Of a DNA stretch of 14,616 nt, positions 1-6,899 are shown one piece after another. A program made the position numbers and the translations under genes. Below the pieces are notes generated by a model, which was given only the letters and a program-made list of their open reading frames with translations, was not told the DNA's origin and searched no databases. The DNA comes from UBA6927 sp022447855. GTDB taxonomy: Bacteria; Chloroflexota; Dehalococcoidia; Lucifugimonadales; UBA6927. Each line of letters begins with the position of its first letter. Position 1 is the stretch's first letter. The stretch covers positions 1 through 14,616 of the forward strand of contig JAKUTX010000016.1 of NCBI GenBank assembly GCA_022447855.1. The letters run 5' to 3'.

Positions 1-432
1 TGTATCCGCGTCCATAAACAAAATCAGTTGTCCTTTTGCATGCTCAGAAAGTTGATGACATGCCCAGTTTTTGCCTACCCAACCATCTGGTAGTTCTTTA
101 CCATTAATTAATTTCAAACAGTCAGTAGTCCCCTGAAAAGTTTCAACAATTTTTGCTGTCTTATCTGTAGACCGATCATCTAGAATTATTACTTCAAAAG
201 CTTCATAATCTTGTGAAATAATTGATTCCAGACATTCTCGAATATTGTTAGCTTCATTTCTAACAGGAATTAAAATCGAAACCATATCATCTAAATTATT
301 ATTGTTTTTTTCACAAAATAATTTCTGTAATCTACTCATAAATTTCAAATTAATAATCGAAGTAATCAAAGCAAAAGCAGAAATTGGCAAAACACAAAAT
401 ATTAATATTTCTAAAAAATCTAGATCGATAAT
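1..432 (-). CDS. Family 2 glycosyltransferase, N-terminal part (runs off the left edge)
   Basis: Transfers a sugar from a nucleotide-sugar donor, probably at the cytoplasmic face of the membrane. The 144 visible residues begin with a hydrophobic membrane segment (about 9-28), then a GT-A fold start: VSILIPVRNEANNI (51-64), ILDDRSTD (83-90), PDGWVGKNWAC (115-125) and the metal-binding DAD (141-143). The PDGWxGKxWA signature resembles CrtQ- and HpnB-type transferases acting on carotenoid or hopanoid lipids, so a lipid acceptor is plausible but unproven. There is no ATG, GTG or TTG between the in-frame stop at 472-474 and the membrane segment. I chose ATT at 430-432 because AAGGAG lies 6 nt upstream; ATG at residue 32 would delete the membrane helix. 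It follows plsY with a 1-nt gap, so the two are probably co-transcribed. The C-terminal part is outside the window. Confidence 0.85.
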   Translation of the reverse strand, partial: MIDLDFLEILIFCVLPISAFALITSIINLKFMSRLQKLFCEKNNNNLDDMVSILIPVRNEANNIRECLESIISQDYEAFEVIILDDRSTDKTAKIVETFQGTTDCLKLINGKELPDGWVGKNWACHQLSEHAKGQLILFMDADT

Positions 433-433
433 T

Positions 434-1063
434 TTAATCTCCTTTGCACCAATTTCTAAGTAAAAAACCCTCTAGATACTCTTTACGATGTTTGAATACA
501 ATTATTGCAAAATTCATGATTGTCATCACTAGTAAAGAAATTGTTGGAATTGTTACTAAATGCGGAACTAAGAAAAAGAATAACGCCATTCCAACAAATG
601 AAATTGTGACCGTAATAGAATGATTTTTTTGAATCACATGAAGAGGGATCAGAAAAAAACATAATAAAGGCAGGGCCAAAGCCAGAGAAACAGCTGTCCA
701 AATTCCCATTGTTGTAGCAAGTGCTTTACCTCCATTGAATTTCAAAAAAGGCGTCCATCCATGTCCAATTATTGGAGACACAATTACCATACCAATGGCT
801 AACTGATACAGGAAATTAGTAGAATTCCCCAATCCAGTTAGGTTTAAAAATAATAAAACAGGGACAACTCCCTTTAAAACGTCCAATATTAATGCTAAAA
901 CACCTACAATCCACCCACCCAGTTTCCAAGCATTTGCTGATCCAGGATTGCCATCACCAATTTCTCTGGCATCTCTACCTACAAATCTCCTTGTAATCCA
1001 AACTGACCAAGGAAGAGCACCACAAAAAAGTCCAATGAAAAACCATACAACCAAATCTATCAT
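434..1063 (-). CDS. plsY: Glycerol-3-phosphate acyltransferase PlsY
   Basis: Integral membrane enzyme that acylates glycerol 3-phosphate from acyl-phosphate, the first step of phosphatidic acid synthesis. At 209 residues it has the usual family length. The three cytoplasmic motifs are visible: motif 1 with R30-D31-x-R33-E34 and IGDGNPGSAN (35-44), extending to D61-x-x-K64-G65; motif 2, GHGWTPFLKFNGGKALAT (100-117); and motif 3, KHRKEYLEG (191-199). Several hydrophobic helices lie between them. Two positions differ from the textbook pattern: GDGNPGSAN instead of GSGNxGATN, and GGKALAT instead of GGKGVAT, so it belongs to a divergent branch. The ATG has only a weak GAAG upstream. It starts the leftward unit that includes the glycosyltransferase and is divergent from the SDR gene at 1253. 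Confidence 0.88.
   Translation of the reverse strand: MIDLVVWFFIGLFCGALPWSVWITRRFVGRDAREIGDGNPGSANAWKLGGWIVGVLALILDVLKGVVPVLLFLNLTGLGNSTNFLYQLAIGMVIVSPIIGHGWTPFLKFNGGKALATTMGIWTAVSLALALPLLCFFLIPLHVIQKNHSITVTISFVGMALFFFLVPHLVTIPTISLLVMTIMNFAIIVFKHRKEYLEGFLLRNWCKGD
439..444 (-). promoter_or_regulatory. Shine-Dalgarno for the ATT-initiated glycosyltransferase
   Basis: On the minus strand AAGGAG lies inside the last codons of plsY, 6 nt before the ATT at 430-432. It is the best ribosome-binding site near the start of the glycosyltransferase frame and is the main argument for the unusual start codon. Confidence 0.5.
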
Positions 1064-1187
1064 CGATCTTCAAATTCCAATCACTAAATTTAAACATCAG
1101 GACATCAAATTACGGCAAATATTACCAAAAATCTAAACAATATTCCCAATTTTGTTTTTTTTAAAGCAATACGATTAACAAAAGTCG

Positions 1188-1193
1188 TATAAT
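1188..1193 (+). promoter_or_regulatory. Possible -10 element (TATAAT) upstream of the first SDR gene
   Basis: A perfect TATAAT lies 59 nt before the ATG at 1253, within the 189-bp divergent intergenic region (1064-1252). No convincing -35 box lies 16-18 nt upstream, and there is no extended -10 TG. In an AT-rich genome this match can arise by chance. I saw nothing else assignable in this intergenic stretch. Confidence 0.3.
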
Positions 1194-1252
1194 CTGTATT
1201 AGAACATTTTTCAAGAATTGTACAAATCACCAAAAAATCAGGAGTTCACAAA

Positions 1253-2035
1253 ATGGATTTCACTGGTAAAACAGCGTTAATTACTGGGTCGGGTAGAGGA
1301 ATTGGGAAAGAAACTGCTATCAAATTCGCTGAACAGGGAGCCAATATCGTCCTTGCAGACATTAATTCCGAATTACTTGACCAAGTTGAATCCGAAATTA
1401 AGTCATTAGGCAGAGAAGTACTAAAAATTGTTTTGGACGTCAGTAATATTAACCAAATTGATCAAATGGTATCAACTATTTCTAAGAATTTTGATCACCT
1501 AGATATTCTTTTTAACAATGCAGGAATTACAAAACATATAGACTTCTTCAACATTAAAGAACCAGACTGGGATCAAATAAATGCCATTAACGCCAAAGGG
1601 GCATTTTTCTGCATGCAAAAAGTTTCCAAATTAATGATTGATCAAAAGGTAATGGGCAGAATAGTAAATACTGCTTCAATTGCAGGGAAGGGATACCAAA
1701 GAAGTTCCAATGCTGCATATGCATCTAGCAAGGGATCAGTAATAGCGATGACTCATATAGCTGCCAGCGTTCTCGCAAAACATGGTATCAACGTCAACGC
1801 AATTTGCCCGGGAATGGTACAAACAGACATGTTTAAAAATATCCTGTCACTTCGATCTGAGGAATCAAGTATTAGCCAAAAAGATCTTCAAAAAGATCTA
1901 ATCGATGAAATCCCAATTGGACGAGTCAATGAAGCTTCAGACATCGCATCTTTAGTAGTTTTCCTGTCAGGACCAGGATCCAGGAATATAACTGGCCAAA
2001 CTGTCAACATTGATGGCGGTCTAATCATGCACTAA
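1253..2035 (+). CDS. Short-chain dehydrogenase/reductase (classical SDR, FabG-like)
   Basis: NAD(P)-dependent oxidoreductase of the classical SDR family, 260 residues, expected to be cytoplasmic. Visible landmarks: cofactor motif TGSGRGIG (11-18), Asp36 at the end of beta-2 (favours NAD over NADP), the LDV motif (61-63), NNAG (88-91), and the catalytic Ser142, Tyr156 and Lys160 in YASSK. The C-terminal half has the usual ICPGMVQTDM segment and ends in VNIDGG. The start is well supported: AGGAG sits 8 nt before the ATG. It lies 64 bp upstream of an MFS carrier in the same direction, so the pair may act on an imported carboxylate or sugar-acid substrate. The substrate cannot be read from sequence; the family includes 3-oxoacyl-ACP reductases and many sugar, steroid and alcohol dehydrogenases. 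Confidence 0.92.
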   Translation: MDFTGKTALITGSGRGIGKETAIKFAEQGANIVLADINSELLDQVESEIKSLGREVLKIVLDVSNINQIDQMVSTISKNFDHLDILFNNAGITKHIDFFNIKEPDWDQINAINAKGAFFCMQKVSKLMIDQKVMGRIVNTASIAGKGYQRSSNAAYASSKGSVIAMTHIAASVLAKHGINVNAICPGMVQTDMFKNILSLRSEESSISQKDLQKDLIDEIPIGRVNEASDIASLVVFLSGPGSRNITGQTVNIDGGLIMH

Positions 2036-2099
2036 ATGCCTAATCATCTGTAAAATCAACCCTAATGCCAATCCCAATTTTATTTTAAGAAATTAATCT

Positions 2100-3389
2100 G
2101 TGAATTCAACAAATCAATCCAACAAAAATCGACTCCTAAATTTTCCGGGGAAAATTTTTTATGGGTGGTGGATCGTAGTACTTACTTTAATCATCACTTC
2201 CTCTACTTCTTCACCAGCTTTTGCTGCGGTAGGTGTATGGGTAGACTCTCTCGAAGAACATTTCGGATGGTCTCGAACTCAACTAGCTCTAGCGTTTTCA
2301 CTAGGTCAACTTGAAGCCAGTGTAGCAGGTCCTATAGTAGGAATTTTGGTAGACAAAATCGGTGCAAAAAAACTTATTTTTGCAGGAATCGCATTAGTTG
2401 GAATAGGATTTATCCTGCTCAGCCAAACAAACTCCTTAATAATGTTTTATATCTCTTATGGAGTAGTAATGCTAGGTGCTTCAGGTGGCGGATGGCTACC
2501 GATGATGACCGTAATAAATAATTGGTTTGACAAAAAAAGAACCTTAGCTATGGGTATTGGTGGGTTAGGTTTTTCAATGGGTAGTTTCATATTAGTTCCC
2601 ATTTTAGCGTGGTTGGTAAACCCTTCCAATTTTGGCTGGCAAGCCACGTCATTCGGTCTGGGAATATTCTTCTTAATAATCGCGTTCCCTATAGCCAAAC
2701 TAATCAAGAATTCACCTGAAGAACATGGTGAAATCCCAGATGGGTACAAATCACATAAATCAGATATTACAAATACCGATCTCAATGAAACCCTCAATCG
2801 AGAATTTGAAATTTTTGAAGTACTTAAAATGAAATCATTTTGGATTATAAGTATTTGTCATGGGACATCTTCCATGCTAATCAGCACAATGATGATGCAC
2901 ATGATCTTAGCATTAAAAGACCAAGGACTTTCACTCCAGACAGCTGCATTAATCTGGGGCATCACTATGGGGTACTCAGGGCTCGCACAAATCTTTGGTG
3001 GATATATTGGAGATAAAATGCCAAAAAACTTGGCTTTGTGTATTTTTGGATGCTTACAATCAGCAGGTGTTGCAGCTGCAACATTGATTGGAAATTCCTT
3101 CTATTTTATCCCCATATTTGTACTAATTTACGGACTAGGATTTGGTGCTCGAGTCCCACTTGGATCTTCAATAAGAGGAGAATATTTTGGAAGAAAAGCT
3201 TATGGAAAAGTATTGGGATTTTCCATGGTTCCAATGTTTTTACTTATGACAATTGGACCTCTTTTTGCCGGAAAAATGTTTGACATATTTGGGGATTACA
3301 ATTATGCATTTTTGATACTCGCTGGAATTACATCTGTTGGAAGCCTTGGATTTTTATTTGCAAAAAAACCCGCTCCAAAAGTTAATTAG
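2100..3389 (+). CDS. MFS transporter, oxalate/formate antiporter or monocarboxylate-transporter type
   Basis: Twelve-helix major facilitator carrier of 429 residues in the inner membrane. The opening FYGWWIVVLTLI (20-31) is typical of the OFA/MCT-like branch, whose characterised members move small mono- or dicarboxylates. The loop after helix 2 carries the MFS motif A in the form GILVDKIGAKK (81-91). A charged cytoplasmic loop (about 200-245) separates the two six-helix halves. The start is GTG; an in-frame TAA 6 nt upstream excludes any longer form, and the ATG at 2161 is out of frame. The upstream Shine-Dalgarno is weak. It probably follows the SDR at 1253 in one transcript. The substrate is not assignable, though a carboxylate is the best guess. 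Confidence 0.88.
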   Translation: MNSTNQSNKNRLLNFPGKIFYGWWIVVLTLIITSSTSSPAFAAVGVWVDSLEEHFGWSRTQLALAFSLGQLEASVAGPIVGILVDKIGAKKLIFAGIALVGIGFILLSQTNSLIMFYISYGVVMLGASGGGWLPMMTVINNWFDKKRTLAMGIGGLGFSMGSFILVPILAWLVNPSNFGWQATSFGLGIFFLIIAFPIAKLIKNSPEEHGEIPDGYKSHKSDITNTDLNETLNREFEIFEVLKMKSFWIISICHGTSSMLISTMMMHMILALKDQGLSLQTAALIWGITMGYSGLAQIFGGYIGDKMPKNLALCIFGCLQSAGVAAATLIGNSFYFIPIFVLIYGLGFGARVPLGSSIRGEYFGRKAYGKVLGFSMVPMFLLMTIGPLFAGKMFDIFGDYNYAFLILAGITSVGSLGFLFAKKPAPKVN

Positions 3390-3491
3390 TCTGAATTGAT
3401 AATTAAAGTGCAAAGAAGAACTATTATTTTCCAACGTTAATTTATAGAATCAATTCTCTTACATATAAAAACAATCGTTAAGAAAGAAATA

Positions 3492-5315
3492 ATGACCACT
3501 AAAAACATCAGGAATCTAGCAATCATTGCACATGTAGACCATGGAAAGACAACTTTAGTTGATGCTCTAATCAAACAAGGTTTGTCATCACAAAAAAACC
3601 AAAAACTTGGTGATCTAATAATGGATAGCAATCCATTAGAAAGAGAACGCGGAATAACTATATTAGCCAAGAACACAGCTGTATCTTACAAGGGAACCAA
3701 AATCAATATTATTGACACTCCTGGGCATGCAGATTTCAGTGGTGAAGTAGAACGAATTATGAACATGGCTGATGGTTGTTTACTAGTTGTTGATGCAGTG
3801 GATGGACCCATGCCTCAAACATATTATGTACTAAAGCAGGCTCTAGAACAAAATGTCAAACCAATAGTTGTGATTAACAAAATTGACCGTACAGAATCTC
3901 GTGTAGATGAAGTGATAGAAATGGTTCAAGATTTGTTTCTAGAACTTGCTACTAAATCTGAAGACTTGGATTTCCCTATACTTTTTGCTTCAGCAAAAGA
4001 GAATTATTGTATCAATTCCATTGACTCTGCAAAAACAAATATGGAACCATTATTAGATAACATATTGGAAAACATTCCTCCCCCGAATGTTGAAGATAAC
4101 AAACCATTCCAAATGTTAGTAGCGGCATTAGATTTTGATAACTACCTTGGACAAATTGCAATTGGACGCATTTTTAGTGGCAACATCAAACAAAAGCAGC
4201 AAGTGACACTACTTCGTACTAACGGAGAAAATCAAAATTATACTGTTGAAAAATTATTTGTCTTCCAAGAACTTTCTAAGACAGAAGTAACAGAAGTACA
4301 ATCAGGGGAAATCGTAGCAATCAGTGGTATTGAAAATGTCTCTATAGGTGACACAATCTCATCTCCTGATTTCCACATACCTCTTCCTAAAATCAATATT
4401 GAAGAACCCACTGTAAAAATGACATTTGGAGTAAACACTTCGCCATTTATGGGTATGGAAGGCAAACAATGCACCTCTCGTATGTTGCATGACAGACTAA
4501 TGAAAGAATTACGTACAAATATAAGTCTAAAAGTAGAAAAGACAAATAGTCCCGACTCATTTTTAGTTTCTGGAAGAGGAGAATTACAATTAGCCATTCT
4601 AGTTGAATCTCTTAGGAGAGAAGAATTCGAATTCCAAGTTTCCAGACCCGAACCAGTGCTTAAAGAGATTGATGGTGTTTTATGTGAACCTTATGAAAAA
4701 CTGATTATAAATACATCAGAAGATTTTATAGGCGTATTAAATGAAAATTTGTCTTCGCGACTGGCTGAATTAACAAATATGACCCATGATGGGTCTGGAA
4801 ATGTGAAGTTAGAATTCGATATACCCACTAGAGGACTTATTGGCTTTGGCTCATTCTTTGCTCGTACCACTAGAGGAAACGGTACCAAAGATAGCTTCTT
4901 CAATAAATTCCAACCTCTTAAGGGAATAGTCCATGAATCCACTAAAGGTCTTCTTATAGCCTCAGAAAAAGGTACATCTGTTATGTTTGGACTCATTAAT
5001 GCACAAGGAAGAGGAGACACATTCATTGAACCAGGCACACAAGTATATGAGGGAATGGTTATTGGAATGCATAATCGGGATGAAGACATCCCAATAAATG
5101 TATGTAAAGAAAAAAAATTAACCAACATGCGTTCTTCAACTGCAGACATTGCAAAAAGACTAAGCCCGCCTGTAAAAATGAGTTTAGAAGAAGCCCTTGA
5201 TTTTATGTCTTCTGATGAATTACTTGAGGCTACACCAAAAAACTTCCGTCTTAGAAAAAAAGAACTCTCCTCCACAATACGTCAGAGGAAAAAGAATAGG
5301 ACTACTAATTCATAG
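3492..5315 (+). CDS. typA: Ribosome-associated GTPase TypA/BipA
   Basis: Translational GTPase of the EF-G-like family that binds the 70S ribosome and helps 50S assembly and growth at low temperature or under stress. The 607 residues match the family's usual length. G motifs in order: G1 AHVDHGKT (13-20), G2 RERGITI (51-57), G3 DTPGH (75-79), G4 NKID (129-132), and a SAK-type G5 before residue 175. EF-Tu-like domain 2 and EF-G-like domains III and V follow, with TRGLIGFGSFFARTTRG in the part characteristic of TypA. Upstream is an AAGAAAG-like ribosome-binding site. The 102-bp gap from the MFS gene may hold its own promoter. It is a housekeeping gene, probably not functionally tied to its neighbours. 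Confidence 0.97.
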   Translation: MTTKNIRNLAIIAHVDHGKTTLVDALIKQGLSSQKNQKLGDLIMDSNPLERERGITILAKNTAVSYKGTKINIIDTPGHADFSGEVERIMNMADGCLLVVDAVDGPMPQTYYVLKQALEQNVKPIVVINKIDRTESRVDEVIEMVQDLFLELATKSEDLDFPILFASAKENYCINSIDSAKTNMEPLLDNILENIPPPNVEDNKPFQMLVAALDFDNYLGQIAIGRIFSGNIKQKQQVTLLRTNGENQNYTVEKLFVFQELSKTEVTEVQSGEIVAISGIENVSIGDTISSPDFHIPLPKINIEEPTVKMTFGVNTSPFMGMEGKQCTSRMLHDRLMKELRTNISLKVEKTNSPDSFLVSGRGELQLAILVESLRREEFEFQVSRPEPVLKEIDGVLCEPYEKLIINTSEDFIGVLNENLSSRLAELTNMTHDGSGNVKLEFDIPTRGLIGFGSFFARTTRGNGTKDSFFNKFQPLKGIVHESTKGLLIASEKGTSVMFGLINAQGRGDTFIEPGTQVYEGMVIGMHNRDEDIPINVCKEKKLTNMRSSTADIAKRLSPPVKMSLEEALDFMSSDELLEATPKNFRLRKKELSSTIRQRKKNRTTNS

Positions 5316-5338
5316 ATCGAATCTAATACAGATCTATG
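5311..5338 (+). other. Inverted repeat spanning the typA stop codon
   Basis: CATAGATC (5311-5318) and GATCTATG (5331-5338) form a perfect 8-bp stem around a 12-nt loop, with the typA TAG inside the left arm. It is AT-rich and not followed by a run of T, so it is not a classical terminator. It could protect the 3' end or be chance. Confidence 0.3.
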
Positions 5339-5368
5339 AAACCTTGACGGAATGATAATTGGATTTCC

Positions 5369-5409
5369 AAATTCCACATGATTTCAAGTTACAAATTTCT
5401 GTGGAGTTT
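5369..5409 (+). terminator. Weak hairpin downstream of typA
   Basis: AAATTCCACA (5369-5378) can pair with TGTGGAGTTT (5400-5409) over 10 bp with one G-U pair. The loop is 21 nt and can fold further (ATTT with AAAT). There is no following T tract, so intrinsic termination would be inefficient; it may instead be a 3'-end processing structure for the typA transcript. Confidence 0.25.
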
Positions 5410-5423
5410 AACTCAACGAGTAT

Positions 5424-5624
5424 TCAAATATTTGGCTTATTTAAGCCATTAAATCTAATCCCTTGAATGTTGCTATCGGTTTTTTTACGAGAGGAGAATC
5501 TTTCAAAAAATAACGGAGCAAACCAAGTTAGATGAATTGGAGAGAAATAATGCAATGCCATTAATGCAAAAATTAGAAACACAATCACTAAAATATGTTT
5601 GTAATAAAAAAAAGTTTCTTTCAC
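5424..5624 (-). CDS. Possible small membrane protein (doubtful)
   Basis: A 66-residue frame starting at GTG (5622-5624). It has one clear hydrophobic segment near its N terminus (KHILVIVFLIFALMALHYF), a second aromatic stretch (LTWFAPLFF), and then a basic, polar tail beginning RFSSRKK. A GGGGA sequence lies 5 nt before the GTG. The frame extends further upstream to a TTG at 5694-5696, but that start has no ribosome-binding site and adds Cys-containing residues of unclear quality. I recognise no family. In favour: it fills an otherwise empty 466-bp gap and has a plausible type II membrane topology. Against: atypical start, long T runs that bias towards Phe and Leu, and a hairpin at its 3' end. 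It is downstream of the uxuA-like gene on the same strand. Confidence 0.3.
   Translation of the reverse strand: MKETFFYYKHILVIVFLIFALMALHYFSPIHLTWFAPLFFERFSSRKKTDSNIQGIRFNGLNKPNI
5433..5448. terminator. Compact hairpin between typA and the uxuA-like gene
   Basis: TGGCTT and AAGCCA form a perfect 6-bp stem with a 4-nt ATTT loop. It lies about 120 nt past the typA stop and overlaps the 3' end of a doubtful minus-strand ORF. The flanks are AT-rich but lack a clean T run on either strand. It could end the typA transcript or the leftward uxuA-like transcript. Confidence 0.25.
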
Positions 5625-5781
5625 ATTAATCCCCGATGGGTTGGCTCTGCACGCTGAATTATACACTTTAAAAATCAAAATAGGTAAAACAATCAATCAA
5701 TTAAAAAATTAAATTCTCCTATAAACAACCGCGATCATCTCAACTCACTCCATTCTAAAGCAAGAACTTCTTGTCAGATTT

Positions 5782-6744
5782 TTAAGATTGATCTTTTTTT
5801 ACGGCTTCTATTAATCCCTGAATGTATCCGTTTGCAAATGCCCTACCACGGTGACCCCACCCAGTATCTTGAAATGTACCGGGAACATGATCATCTATAA
5901 AAAATCCATCAAATCCCACATCGTTATATATCTTCATTGCCTTGTACATGTCAACATATCCAGTGTTAACAAATTCTTCATGGAATGACGGCACTTGAGA
6001 TGAAACATTTCGGAAGTGTACGTAAAGGATTTTATTTCGCTCACCAAAATACCTTATCATTTTATAAATGTCTTCACCTTCCATTTCAGAAAAAGTCCCT
6101 TGGCAGAATTCAATTGCATTGGAATCAGATGGATATATTTCAATCAAACGCTTATATGAATCAAAACTCCTTAGTAATTGGGGGATACCTCCTAATTTTT
6201 TGACAGGTGGATCACATGGATGGATTCCCAACCGAATACCTTCTTCTTCAGCTATCGGTGTAATTATGTGGATCCAATCCTCCAATTGATTCCACATCTC
6301 ATCTTCAAAATATTCTCTATCATGAGTAAAGGGGATTTTCTCTGCAGATTCTAAATCAAAAGCAGTCGCAATAGCACCTCCTCGAATCATAGACGGAGTA
6401 GTTCTCCAAACATGGGATGGCATCCAGTTATATCCAAAAATTGGAATCCCTGCACGCGCAATATTCCTTATTGTGTAAATCATATTCTCAATTTGCTCAT
6501 CTTTTTTTGGACCGCCTAGCATAATATGATCATAAAAATTTGTTGGAACATTCTCTAATGCGGTTAATTTCAACCCATATTGTTCAACTACTAATCTAAG
6601 TTTCACCAGATCCGACAATTCCCACCTACCATTTGAACTCGGTAAAACTGGATTATTAAATAACACATCAGTAGCGCCATATTGAACTGCAAACCTAAGA
6701 TAGTCAGAATTCGCTTCTCTAAATTGCCCAAATCCTACTCTCAT
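5782..6744 (-). CDS. Mannonate dehydratase-like protein (UxuA family, divergent)
   Basis: TIM-barrel sugar-acid dehydratase family; characterised UxuA/ManD dehydrates D-mannonate to 2-keto-3-deoxygluconate. This protein has 320 residues, shorter than the roughly 350-395 of characterised enzymes. The metal-site segments are recognisable: HPCDPP (His175), EFCQGT (Cys214), VHFRN (His243) and FIDDHVP (Asp285-His286). Two active-site segments differ. The family RPDHG is replaced by IDDHV, and the GYGLYDRALG-type segment is GWGHRGRAFA (295-304). Substrate or chemistry may therefore differ. An upstream TTG (6756) is in frame, but the ATG at 6744 has GGAGGAG 3 nt before it, so I use the ATG. It stands alone on the minus strand, divergent from the ABC-F gene across 151 bp where I see no convincing paired promoter boxes. 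Confidence 0.85.
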   Translation of the reverse strand: MRVGFGQFREANSDYLRFAVQYGATDVLFNNPVLPSSNGRWELSDLVKLRLVVEQYGLKLTALENVPTNFYDHIMLGGPKKDEQIENMIYTIRNIARAGIPIFGYNWMPSHVWRTTPSMIRGGAIATAFDLESAEKIPFTHDREYFEDEMWNQLEDWIHIITPIAEEEGIRLGIHPCDPPVKKLGGIPQLLRSFDSYKRLIEIYPSDSNAIEFCQGTFSEMEGEDIYKMIRYFGERNKILYVHFRNVSSQVPSFHEEFVNTGYVDMYKAMKIYNDVGFDGFFIDDHVPGTFQDTGWGHRGRAFANGYIQGLIEAVKKDQS

Positions 6745-6747
6745 AGT

Positions 6748-6754
6748 CTCCTCC
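6748..6754 (-). promoter_or_regulatory. Strong Shine-Dalgarno of the uxuA-like gene
   Basis: GGAGGAG precedes the ATG at 6742-6744 by three bases (five from the GGAGG core). It overlaps the codons that follow the alternative TTG start, which makes the longer reading unlikely. Confidence 0.75.
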
Positions 6755-6884
6755 AATTACATTAAATCTAAGAACTCTATCGCATATACTACTATTTTTA
6801 GGTAAATTTCTAAATTAACTAAATGTGATTTTTGTCAAATAAATATATAATTCAAAAGTCACCTATTTTTAAACTATCACTTTT

Positions 6885-6899
6885 ATGAAATTTAAATGA
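6885..6899 (+). other. Four-codon upstream ORF overlapping the ABC-F start
   Basis: ATG-AAA-TTT-AAA-TGA encodes MKFK, and its TGA overlaps the ABC-F ATG in the arrangement ATGA. No Shine-Dalgarno precedes it. It could couple translation of the ABC-F gene or be a chance product of AT-rich sequence. Confidence 0.2.

Noticed and set aside
4691..5275. Long minus-strand frame (about 190 codons) inside typA
   Set aside because: It lies fully within typA, whose motifs and length are certain. The translated frame shows no domain and is Ser- and Pro-rich in the manner of antisense readings.
6832..6851. TTGTCA followed by TATAAT upstream of the ABC-F gene
   Set aside because: Both boxes look good alone but are only 8 bp apart, too close for one sigma-70 promoter.
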